From an uncultured Ruminococcus sp. (GTDB lineage: Bacteria; Bacillota; Clostridia; Oscillospirales; Acutalibacteraceae): DNA of 7,600 nt. The notes beneath the pieces were generated by a model. That model saw nothing but the letters and a program-made list of their open reading frames with translations. It had not been told where the DNA came from and did not search any database. This document shows positions 1 through 5,452 of this stretch, piece after piece. Numbering within the stretch: the stretch's first letter is position 1; each line of letters begins with the position of its first letter. The stretch lies in assembly GCA_902783065.1 (NCBI GenBank), contig CACZPV010000123.1, forward strand, positions 1 through 7,600, in the 5' to 3' direction. The translations under genes were made by a program, and so were the position numbers.

Positions 1-713
1 AAAGCATAGATAAGCTTTTTGATATCAGAAGATATCTTTTCTTTCTTAATTAATGCATAGATGGACAACACAATACCAAGAAAAATATTCACTGCGACGT
101 TCAGAATAGATGACAGCATATTCATCGTATAGCTTACCAGACCGCTTGCATTGGTTGATACAAAGCCGGATAAAAATCCGGTTATAGCATCTGAGTTGAT
201 GATTGTTGTATTGATACCGACAACTTTGCCGTTTTCCACTATCTTTTCTCCGTATTCAGGATTAAGATACTTAACTATCTGCATTGCATAATCATTATTT
301 TCCGCAAGATCCTTGATATTATTGTTAAGATTATTTGCGGCATCCGGTATAGCTTTAATCAGCGTATTCAAACTGTTGCCTATTTCAGGAATAATAATAA
401 TTAAAAATGCTATAATGATGGCTAAAAACAACATGATCGATAATGTCAGCGCAATCGGCCGGCGGATTTTTTCAAGAATCGGATTGAGCGGTTTTCCTGA
501 TTCCTTTTGTCTGAAAAGCCTTTTTTCGATTGCTTTAAGCGGTACATTCAGGAAAAACGTACAGCATATTGCAATAATAAACGGCATTGCCACATAAAGC
601 AGCCATGACAAAAATTGAAATACAATATTCATATGCTGCATTCCAAGATATACGAGAATCAGTACAACACCGATAAATATTATTTTTTGTATATTACGTC
701 TGTCCAGTTTCAT
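1..713 (-). CDS. AI-2E/PerM-family membrane transporter, C-terminus outside the window
   Basis: Reading the minus strand from the ATG at 713-711 gives 237 uninterrupted codons up to the window edge, so the protein is cut at its C-terminus. A GGAG at 725-722, eight bases upstream, supports this start. The protein is strongly hydrophobic. Likely membrane segments lie near residues 10-28, 33-55, 88-110 and 198-222. A polar, Asn-rich stretch (about 111-190) sits between the third and fourth segments. This layout (two N-terminal helices, a third helix, a soluble insert, then more helices) is that of the AI-2E/PerM family. The family is named for autoinducer-2 export, but many members have other or unknown substrates, including Na+/H+ antiport. 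The gene follows mnmA with a 36-base gap and is probably co-transcribed with it. Family membership is fairly sure; the substrate is unknown. Confidence 0.85.
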   Translation of the reverse strand, partial: MKLDRRNIQKIIFIGVVLILVYLGMQHMNIVFQFLSWLLYVAMPFIIAICCTFFLNVPLKAIEKRLFRQKESGKPLNPILEKIRRPIALTLSIMLFLAIIIAFLIIIIPEIGNSLNTLIKAIPDAANNLNNNIKDLAENNDYAMQIVKYLNPEYGEKIVENGKVVGINTTIINSDAITGFLSGFVSTNASGLVSYTMNMLSSILNVAVNIFLGIVLSIYALIKKEKISSDIKKLIYA

Positions 714-749
714 AAATACATCTCCATCATTCTGCGCTTACACCGCTGA

Positions 750-1844
750 TTACTCATTACCAAATGCCATCTTTTCGCTGCAGCAGGTACCGCCGCCAAG
801 CAGCATCTCTCCGTCATAGCATACCAATGCCTGCCCGTAGGTAATTGCCCTTTGAGGACTGTCAAAGACAACTTTTATATTTCCATTTTCAAGCGGATAC
901 AGTGTTGCAGGCTGCTCTTTCTGATTATACCTGACTTTCGCACAAACCCTGACCGGCTTGTCAGGACATTCTACGGACACCCAGTTAACATCATATGCAT
1001 ATGCAGTATCACTAAAAAGATCATCATTATCCCCGAGAATAACCTGATTTTTGTCTGTATCCTTCGAAATCACATATGCCGGTTTTCCCAGTGCTATACC
1101 CAGCCCCTTTCGCTGTCCCACAGTATAACGGATAATTCCGCTGTGTCTGCCGAGAACATTACCGTCTTTATCCGTAAAATCACCTGCCGGAAATGTCTGA
1201 CCAGTATAATTTTCAATAAACCGTGCGTAATCTCCGTCAGGTACAAAACATATGTCCTGACTGTCAGGCTTATCCGCATTCACAAGACCGTATTGTTCAG
1301 CAATCGTCCTTGTCCGCGGTTTTGTCAGTTCTCCTATAGGAAAGAGCGTTTTCGCAAGCTGCTGCTGTGTCATTCCATAAAGCACATAGCTCTGATCTTT
1401 GGCAGGATCTATTCCCTTAAGCAAAAGATATCTTCCGGTTTTTTCATCATACCTTCTGCGTACATAATGACCGGTAGCAATGTAATCCTGCTCCAGCATT
1501 TCTGCCCTTTTCAGAAGTGCGTCAAATTTGATATAACGATTGCAGTCTATACAAGGATTCGGTGTCAGACCATTAATATATGCATGGTTGAATTTATCGA
1601 TCACACATTCTTTAAAACGATCTCCGAAATTATATACATAAAAACGAATACCAAGCTTATTAGCCACGCTTCTTGCATCCTCAACATCGTCCAGACTACA
1701 GCAAGTGCGGCTGCGGTCGAGTTGTATGTCCTCATTGGTAAATAACCGCAGTGTTACACCTGTTACTTCATATTGCTCTTGCAGAATTGCTGCTGCTGCA
1801 GAGCTGTCCACCCCGCCGCTCATTGCAACCATTACTTTTTTCAT
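750..1844 (-). CDS. mnmA: tRNA-specific 2-thiouridylase MnmA
   Basis: MnmA activates C2 of the wobble uridine (U34) of tRNA-Lys, -Glu and -Gln with ATP and replaces its oxygen with sulfur in the cytoplasm. The 364-residue protein has the PP-loop SGGVDS (9-14), ATGHY (123-127), DQSY (150-153), SQDICF (195-200) and GQRKGLG (243-249), followed by the C-terminal beta-barrel region. Length is normal for the family. The two catalytic cysteines of E. coli MnmA correspond to Cys101 and Cys199. The loop here reads NPCIDCN (96-102), so the position that is Asp in E. coli is Cys98. A further Cys pair sits at 48-49 (TCCSL). The ATG at 1844 is preceded by AGAGGTG with near-ideal spacing. The gene lies 119 bases downstream of the CBS-domain gene and 36 bases upstream of the AI-2E-family gene. 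Identification is secure. Confidence 0.97.
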   Translation of the reverse strand: MKKVMVAMSGGVDSSAAAAILQEQYEVTGVTLRLFTNEDIQLDRSRTCCSLDDVEDARSVANKLGIRFYVYNFGDRFKECVIDKFNHAYINGLTPNPCIDCNRYIKFDALLKRAEMLEQDYIATGHYVRRRYDEKTGRYLLLKGIDPAKDQSYVLYGMTQQQLAKTLFPIGELTKPRTRTIAEQYGLVNADKPDSQDICFVPDGDYARFIENYTGQTFPAGDFTDKDGNVLGRHSGIIRYTVGQRKGLGIALGKPAYVISKDTDKNQVILGDNDDLFSDTAYAYDVNWVSVECPDKPVRVCAKVRYNQKEQPATLYPLENGNIKVVFDSPQRAITYGQALVCYDGEMLLGGGTCCSEKMAFGNE

Positions 1845-1908
1845 TTTTTCACCTCTGGTACATAGGGATTTTGAAAACTGCCGCAGATGACCGCCATATT
1901 ACAGCTAA

Positions 1909-1935
1909 ATAATAAATCTGTACCTGACTTTTCAA
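1909..1935 (-). promoter_or_regulatory. Possible promoter for mnmA
   Basis: In the 119-base gap upstream of mnmA the minus strand carries TTGAAA (1935-1930) and TATTAT (1914-1909), resembling -35 and -10 boxes. The spacer is 15 bases, shorter than the usual 17; a 17-base spacer would give the weaker TTATTT. If real, mnmA and the membrane protein gene could be expressed apart from the genes upstream. The case rests on consensus match alone. Confidence 0.25.
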
Positions 1936-1963
1936 GGCAGCAAACAAACAGGATTAATTTTTC

Positions 1964-2674
1964 TCAATAATCTATTACATCCCAGGGAGTCAACATTCCC
2001 AGTATCCGACCTTTTGACGAGCCGTTATCTGTAATAAATACAGCTGCAAGACGTTTTGAGTTACGACTTTTACGTTCAAATTCATTACGTACTTCATAAA
2101 TTGTTGCTTGGCGTCCCACAAAGCGGAAACGTTCTGCCGAATGATTATTAAAACTAAGCATCTCTCCAAAATCCGAAATCAGCATATCATCTCTCAGACT
2201 TGTCATACCGTTACTAAGAGAATAAGTAAATATGGTACTTACACTGAATACACCAATACATTCGCCGTTATCTATCACCGGAACATGAGAAAAACCCTGT
2301 CTGTCCATTTTTTTCATTACAGTCTGTGCTTTCTGAGATAGCGTTGTTTTTAATATATCCGCAAACAGAGTAGAAAATTCAAGTGCAAGCGGAGGACGTT
2401 TAATAAAGTCCGTTACATCTTTCAGAAACTGTATCATTGCTTCGGATGGCTGTATAATTCTTTCACCATTGAATTCCGAATGATGACTCAGAAAGTTTCG
2501 TATTTCACGGCAGATATCAAGATTCTCGCGATAAGGTTTACTTTCCTTTTCGCTGAGAAACCGAACGATAGGACTGCCGAATTTTTTTTCATCTGTATTA
2601 TATTTATTATTGAGTGCTTCTTCCAGTTCTCTGTATGTATTCAAAAAATCATCGGCCCTATCTGATTCTGCCAT
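1964..2674 (-). CDS. Probable HEPN-like domain fused to a CBS-domain pair
   Basis: The 236-residue product has two parts. Residues 1-95 are mostly helical and charged, and contain RNFLSH (59-64), which fits the Rx4-6H motif of HEPN-domain proteins, many of which are RNases. Residues about 102-154 form one CBS motif (SHVPVIDNGECIGVFS), and about 164-236 a second ending GMLTPWDVIDY. CBS pairs usually bind adenine nucleotides and gate a partner activity. I do not know a characterised protein with this arrangement; the CBS call is firm, the HEPN call is inferred from the motif and helical context. A GTG at 2683 would add three residues and overlap the ABC-F stop as GTGA. I prefer the ATG at 2674 because GAGGGGTGA lies just upstream at normal spacing. 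The gene is almost certainly translationally coupled to the ABC-F gene. Confidence 0.85.
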   Translation of the reverse strand: MAESDRADDFLNTYRELEEALNNKYNTDEKKFGSPIVRFLSEKESKPYRENLDICREIRNFLSHHSEFNGERIIQPSEAMIQFLKDVTDFIKRPPLALEFSTLFADILKTTLSQKAQTVMKKMDRQGFSHVPVIDNGECIGVFSVSTIFTYSLSNGMTSLRDDMLISDFGEMLSFNNHSAERFRFVGRQATIYEVRNEFERKSRNSKRLAAVFITDNGSSKGRILGMLTPWDVIDY

Positions 2675-2679
2675 ATTGG

Positions 2680-2688
2680 TCACCCCTC
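2680..2688 (-). promoter_or_regulatory. Ribosome binding site overlapping the ABC-F stop codon
   Basis: The minus strand reads GAGGGGTGA here, ending in the TGA stop of the ABC-F gene (2682-2680). Its GGTGA tail matches the anti-Shine-Dalgarno sequence and lies five bases before the ATG at 2674. This favours the ATG over the GTG at 2683, which would have almost no spacing. Placing the stop inside the binding site suggests that ribosomes ending ABC-F translation re-initiate on the HEPN-CBS gene. Confidence 0.6.
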
Positions 2689-4284
2689 TACCTGATATTT
2701 TTCTGCAAGGTATTCGTCATACGATCTTGTAATATCCTTAATACCGTCTTTCTCAAGAACGATAATTCTATTTGCAACTGTAGAAATAAATTCATGGTCA
2801 TGAGATGTGAACAAAACAACTCCCTTAAAGTTTGAAAGTCCCTTATTAACGGCAGTAATTGATTCCAGATCAAGATGGTTGGTCGGCTGGTCAAGCACCA
2901 ATACATTTGCACCGAACATCATCATACGTGAAAGCATGCATCTTACTTTCTCACCGCCTGAAAGCACTTTAACCGGCTTAAACACATCATCTCCGGAAAA
3001 CAGCATCCTGCCGAGAAAACCTCTGAGGTATGTGTCGGTATTGTCATTTCCCCGCACATACTGGCGAAGCCAATCAATAATGGAATCATCATTATCCTCA
3101 AAGAAAGCAGTATTATCCTTTGGAAAATAGGACTGTGTTGTAGTATTACCCCACTTAAATTCTCCCTCATCAGGCTCCATATTTCCCATAAGTATCTCAA
3201 ACAGCGTAGTTACTGCGATTTCATTGTCACAAAGGAATGCGACCTTATCTGTTCGCTCAATACGGAACGAAATATTATCCAGCACCTTTTCTCCATCAAT
3301 TGTTTTAGAAAGATTTTCAACATAAAGCACTTCCTTACCCACTTCTCTGTCAGGAGTAAACCCTACAAAGGGATAACGGCGTGAAGATGCCGGCATTTCC
3401 TCAACAGTCAGTTTTTCAAGAAGCTTTCTTCGGGAGGTTGCCTGTTTTGATTTAGACTTATTGGCAGAAAATCGCTGAACAAAAGTCTGCAATTCCTTGA
3501 TTTTCTCCTCAGTTTTTTTATTCTGCTGTTTGATCATAGACTGGATCAGCTGGCTGGATTCATACCAGAATTCATAGTTGCCCACATACATTTTTATTTT
3601 ATTATAATCAATATCCACCATATGTGTACACACTGTATTGAGGAAATGACGGTCATGAGATACTACTATAACCGTTCCCTGATAGTCAAGAATAAAATCC
3701 TCCAGCCATGCTATTGCCTTAATGTCAAGGTTATTGGTAGGCTCGTCAAGAAGTATGATTTCCGGATTTCCGAATAATGCCTGTGCCAGAAGCACCTTTA
3801 CCTTTTCATTTCCGGTCAGACCGCTCATCTGTGAATACAGAATTTCTTCTGATAGTCCAAGTCCCTGTATCAGTTTGGAAGCATCACTTTCCGCTTCCCA
3901 GCCATTCATTTCTGCAAATTCAGCTTCCAGTTCAGAAGCTCTGATACCGTCCTCGTCAGAGAAATCCTCTTTCATATAGATAGCATCTTTTTCTTTCATG
4001 ATATCATAAAGCTTTTTATTGCCGTAAATAACTGTATCCAGAACCGTATAATCGTCAAATGCGAAATGATCCTGTTTAAGGACAGACATTCTTGTATTTT
4101 CCGGAATTATAACTTCACCTTTTGTCGGCTCAAGATCACCGGAAAGTACTTTCAGAAAAGTCGACTTTCCCGCTCCGTTTGCACCTATAATTCCGTAGCA
4201 GTTATTATCTGTCAGTTTTAAATTAACATCTGAAAACAGCGGAGTACCGCTGAAATTTACAGACACATTACTTACCGTTATCAT
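2680..4284 (-). CDS. ABC-F family ATPase, YkpA/YbiT-like
   Basis: ABC-F proteins are soluble twin-ATPase proteins, without membrane domains, that bind the ribosomal E site and act on stalled or initiating ribosomes. The 534 residues contain NBD1 with Walker A GANGAGKST (34-42), Walker B and catalytic Glu in LLDEPTNNLD (178-187, Glu181) and switch SHDRHF (209-214). A charged helical linker (about 240-300) follows, then NBD2 with LSGGEK (441-446), LDQPTNHLD (464-472) and SHDHEF (494-499). NBD2 lacks a normal Walker A: residues about 351-361 read LCDNEIAVTTL, with no Lys. Its catalytic Glu is Gln466. The NBD1 signature is the weak LTGNEK (156-161). Only one ATP site is therefore intact. Length and motif style fit YkpA/YbiT rather than antibiotic-resistance members. 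The start ATG has AGGGAG ten bases upstream. Confidence 0.93.
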   Translation of the reverse strand: MITVSNVSVNFSGTPLFSDVNLKLTDNNCYGIIGANGAGKSTFLKVLSGDLEPTKGEVIIPENTRMSVLKQDHFAFDDYTVLDTVIYGNKKLYDIMKEKDAIYMKEDFSDEDGIRASELEAEFAEMNGWEAESDASKLIQGLGLSEEILYSQMSGLTGNEKVKVLLAQALFGNPEIILLDEPTNNLDIKAIAWLEDFILDYQGTVIVVSHDRHFLNTVCTHMVDIDYNKIKMYVGNYEFWYESSQLIQSMIKQQNKKTEEKIKELQTFVQRFSANKSKSKQATSRRKLLEKLTVEEMPASSRRYPFVGFTPDREVGKEVLYVENLSKTIDGEKVLDNISFRIERTDKVAFLCDNEIAVTTLFEILMGNMEPDEGEFKWGNTTTQSYFPKDNTAFFEDNDDSIIDWLRQYVRGNDNTDTYLRGFLGRMLFSGDDVFKPVKVLSGGEKVRCMLSRMMMFGANVLVLDQPTNHLDLESITAVNKGLSNFKGVVLFTSHDHEFISTVANRIIVLEKDGIKDITRSYDEYLAEKYQVEG

Positions 4285-4598
4285 TTTTTCTTTTCTCCCT
4301 TTTTTCTGTGTTTATATTCGATTGTAAAAGTCTGAAATTGTTCTACTCATGCGGTTTTCAATACCATGTATTTCCATTTTTTCTCCGCTGTAGTCCGCCA
4401 TTTTCGCATCATTTGCGTCAAAAACGACCACTTTTTGACTTTTAGAGCGGTTTAGTGCCGCCTTTTTAAAATCGGCTGTTCTGTGATTACAGCTTATTTC
4501 AAACTTCACAAAAATATTTTTGCCTGAATCCGTAAAACCCGATATTGATGAAAAGTAAAACGGATTCAATTTGTTACTTAAACTACAGTATTGGCAGG
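4285..4598 (-). other. Hairpin-rich gap between trmL and the ABC-F gene
   Basis: This 314-base stretch has no recognisable gene. On the transcribed strand it holds several inverted repeats. An 8-bp pair GAATCCGT/ACGGATTC lies at 4526-4533 and 4560-4567 with a 26-base loop. A perfect 14-base AT palindrome, CAAAAATATTTTTG, is at 4509-4522. A GCGG/CCGC hairpin with a 7-base loop is at 4447-4461. A perfect 8-bp hairpin with GTCAAAAA and TTTTTGAC arms and a 7-base loop is at 4417-4439. None ends in a clean T-run in the direction of transcription, so I do not call a terminator. I saw no strong promoter. The stretch may be a structured 5' leader of the ABC-F mRNA, or an old repeat remnant. Confidence 0.4.
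4312..4377 (-). promoter_or_regulatory. Possible leader-peptide ORF upstream of the ABC-F gene
   Basis: An ATG at 4377 is preceded by GGAG (4386-4383) with a five-base spacer and opens 21 codons beginning MEIHGIENRM. They end at a TAA 27 bases before the ABC-F ATG. Leader peptides of this size control several ABC-F genes by ribosome stalling, mostly resistance types. Here the idea rests only on position and the binding site. The ORF is in frame with a longer TTG-started ORF of 85 codons that lacks a binding site. Confidence 0.2.
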
Positions 4599-5117
4599 TT
4601 AACCCAAAAACGAAAAATTATCCCAATCAAATTCCCTTAATCTGCCGTAATTTTGCAGCTCGGGATAATTCCACTGGCGCAGTACCTCGTAAGCAGCTAT
4701 TGCAGCTGAATTTGACAGATTAAGACTTCTTGCATCACTTATCATCGGGATACGAACAGTGGTTTCAGGATTTTCATGCAGCAGCTTTTCGGGCAGCCCT
4801 TTTGTTTCTTTCCCGAAGACAATATAACATTGATCGGGGTAAGTTATATCAGTAAACTTTCTTGGTGCCTTGGTGGAAAAATAATAATATGCTGCACCCT
4901 TTGTTTTTTCAAAAAAATCGTCAAGATTCTCATAATATGTCAGATCAAGATACTGCCAGTAATCCAGTCCCGACCGTTTTAAATGCTTATCAGTAGGTGT
5001 AAACCCCATCGGCTTTACAATATGCAGTCTTGCACCTGTAGCTGCGCAGGTACGGGCAATATTTCCCGTATTTTGCGGAATTTCAGGTTCAACAAGCACA
5101 ATATTCAATTCAGACAT
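4599..5117 (-). CDS. trmL: tRNA (cytidine/uridine-34 2'-O)-methyltransferase TrmL
   Basis: TrmL is a homodimeric SPOUT methyltransferase that uses S-adenosylmethionine to methylate the 2'-O of the wobble nucleotide of tRNA-Leu isoacceptors. The 172-residue protein opens with the family's EIPQNTGNIARTCAATGA (12-29). It continues with the SAM-binding knot motifs FGKETKGLP (101-109) and IPMISDARSLNLSNSAAI (123-140). It is slightly longer than the roughly 157-residue E. coli enzyme, the extra being a C-terminal tail. The ATG at 5117 is chosen because the homologous region starts at residue 4 and a GGTGAT site lies nine bases upstream. The same frame stays open to 5243, but those 42 extra residues come from the GC-rich repeat and are not family sequence. 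It is the first gene after the repeat and probably starts the translation-related gene run. Confidence 0.95.
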   Translation of the reverse strand: MSELNIVLVEPEIPQNTGNIARTCAATGARLHIVKPMGFTPTDKHLKRSGLDYWQYLDLTYYENLDDFFEKTKGAAYYYFSTKAPRKFTDITYPDQCYIVFGKETKGLPEKLLHENPETTVRIPMISDARSLNLSNSAAIAAYEVLRQWNYPELQNYGRLREFDWDNFSFLG

Positions 5118-5126
5118 TATTTGATC

Positions 5127-5132
5127 ATCACC
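5127..5132 (-). promoter_or_regulatory. Ribosome binding site fixing the trmL start
   Basis: GGTGAT on the minus strand, nine bases before the ATG at 5117, matches the anti-Shine-Dalgarno sequence. It supports the 172-residue start over a longer open frame reaching into the repeat element. Confidence 0.55.
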
Positions 5133-5152
5133 ATATTCTCCATAATCCTTGT

Positions 5153-5181
5153 TTGCCGCCCCGCCTTCGGCGGGGCGGCAA
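5153..5181. repeat. Left-end hairpin of the element, 13-bp perfect stem
   Basis: TTGCCGCCCCGCC (5153-5165) pairs perfectly with 5169-5181 around a three-base TTC loop. Most of the 5' arm is also the left terminal repeat, so it can instead pair with the right terminal repeat. The left end carries both arms and the right end only one. No T-run follows on either strand, so it is not a classical intrinsic terminator. Confidence 0.85.
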
Positions 5182-5197
5182 CTTAAGGTTTTATACT

Positions 5198-5222
5198 TTG
5201 CTGCCTTGCGGCAGCAAGGCAG
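5198..5222. repeat. Internal hairpin with two competing folds
   Basis: Two mutually exclusive perfect stems share these bases. TTGCTGCC (5198-5205) can pair with GGCAGCAA (5210-5217) around a 4-base loop. Alternatively CTGCCTTGC (5201-5209) can pair with GCAAGGCAG (5214-5222), also around a 4-base loop. Confidence 0.7.
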
Positions 5223-5237
5223 ATTGCTTCGTGTACG

Positions 5238-5292
5238 CCGCAACCCCTTGCGGAGCGATTCTCATGCAAAGGATTTCTCGCTCTGCGGAGCG
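5238..5292. repeat. Central nested inverted repeats of the element
   Basis: CCGCAA/TTGCGG (5238-5243 and 5248-5253) forms a small hairpin with a CCCC loop. CGCTC/GAGCG (5279-5283 and 5288-5292) forms another with a TGCG loop. The segment GCGGAGCGA starting at 5251 can also pair with TCGCTCTGC ending at 5286, with one G-T pair, giving an alternative longer fold. Confidence 0.6.
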
Positions 5293-5319
5293 CAACCAGT
5301 GGCTCTGCCCTGGACCCTA

Positions 5320-5337
5320 CCGCCTTTGAAAAGGCGG
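5320..5337. repeat. Internal hairpin near the right end of the element
   Basis: CCGCCTTT and AAAGGCGG are perfect complements separated by GA, in practice a 7-bp stem with a four-base loop. On the plus strand it is followed by GCGAAACTTTAAATTTT, not a clean T-run. Confidence 0.7.
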
Positions 5338-5374
5338 GCGAAACTTTAAATTTTCTTAAGTTGACGCCATTGCA

Positions 5375-5396
5375 CCGAAGGCGGGGCGGCAAACAA
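5375..5396. repeat. Right terminal inverted repeat of the element
   Basis: These 22 bases are the exact reverse complement of 5149-5170. Pairing stops at the next base on both sides (5148 C, 5397 A), which defines the outer edge. Unlike the left end, this copy has no adjacent second arm. Confidence 0.85.
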
Positions 5397-5452
5397 AAAA
5401 TATTCTTCTTAATTGTTTTGCTGCATTAAAATTCTTGCAGATCTGCTGACAT

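Larger units (their letters stand above)
5149..5396. repeat. MITE-like or REP-like inverted-repeat element
   Basis: A 248-base GC-rich block sits in AT-rich flanks between accA and trmL. Its ends are a perfect 22-bp inverted repeat (5149-5170 against 5375-5396). A second, inner 9-bp pair CAACTTAAG/CTTAAGTTG (5179-5187 and 5355-5363) lies in matching order. The interior is a chain of hairpins. No open frame in it looks like a protein and no transposase is present, so it would be non-autonomous if mobile. No target-site duplication is evident at either edge. The inner wording is of a kind I associate with dispersed intergenic repeats of Ruminococcus-like genomes, but I cannot count copies here. 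It could also act as an mRNA 3'-end stabiliser for the acc transcript. Confidence 0.75.

Noticed and set aside
313..597. Plus-strand hydrophobic open frame of 94 codons
   Set aside because: It is antisense to the AI-2E-family gene, which is uninterrupted from its ATG at 713 to the window edge and has a good binding site; the hydrophobicity mirrors the membrane segments opposite.
852..1745. Long plus-strand open frame of 297 codons
   Set aside because: It lies entirely antisense to mnmA, shows no family motif, and is Cys/Ile-rich in the way expected of a reverse-frame shadow.
4312..4569. 85-codon minus-strand frame as a full gene
   Set aside because: It needs a TTG start with no binding site, matches no family I know, and runs through several inverted repeats. 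Only its last 21 codons have a believable start.
5153..5181. Left-end hairpin as an intrinsic terminator
   Set aside because: The stem is strong, but neither strand has the following T-run. It could still slow exonucleases.
5183..5392. Small open frames on both strands inside the repeat element
   Set aside because: Their sequence follows the hairpin repeats and has no protein-like pattern or binding site.
5149..5396. CRISPR array or attachment site
   Set aside because: The repeats are inverted and not regularly spaced direct repeats, and no integrase or cas gene is present.
5140..5405. Target-site duplication around the element
   Set aside because: The bases just outside the two ends (ending ...ATAATCC on the left and starting AAAATATTC on the right) are not direct repeats, so no duplication is claimed.
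5397..5452. Terminator after accA
   Set aside because: The only symmetrical stretch is the short palindrome GCAGATCTGC, which cannot form a useful hairpin loop.
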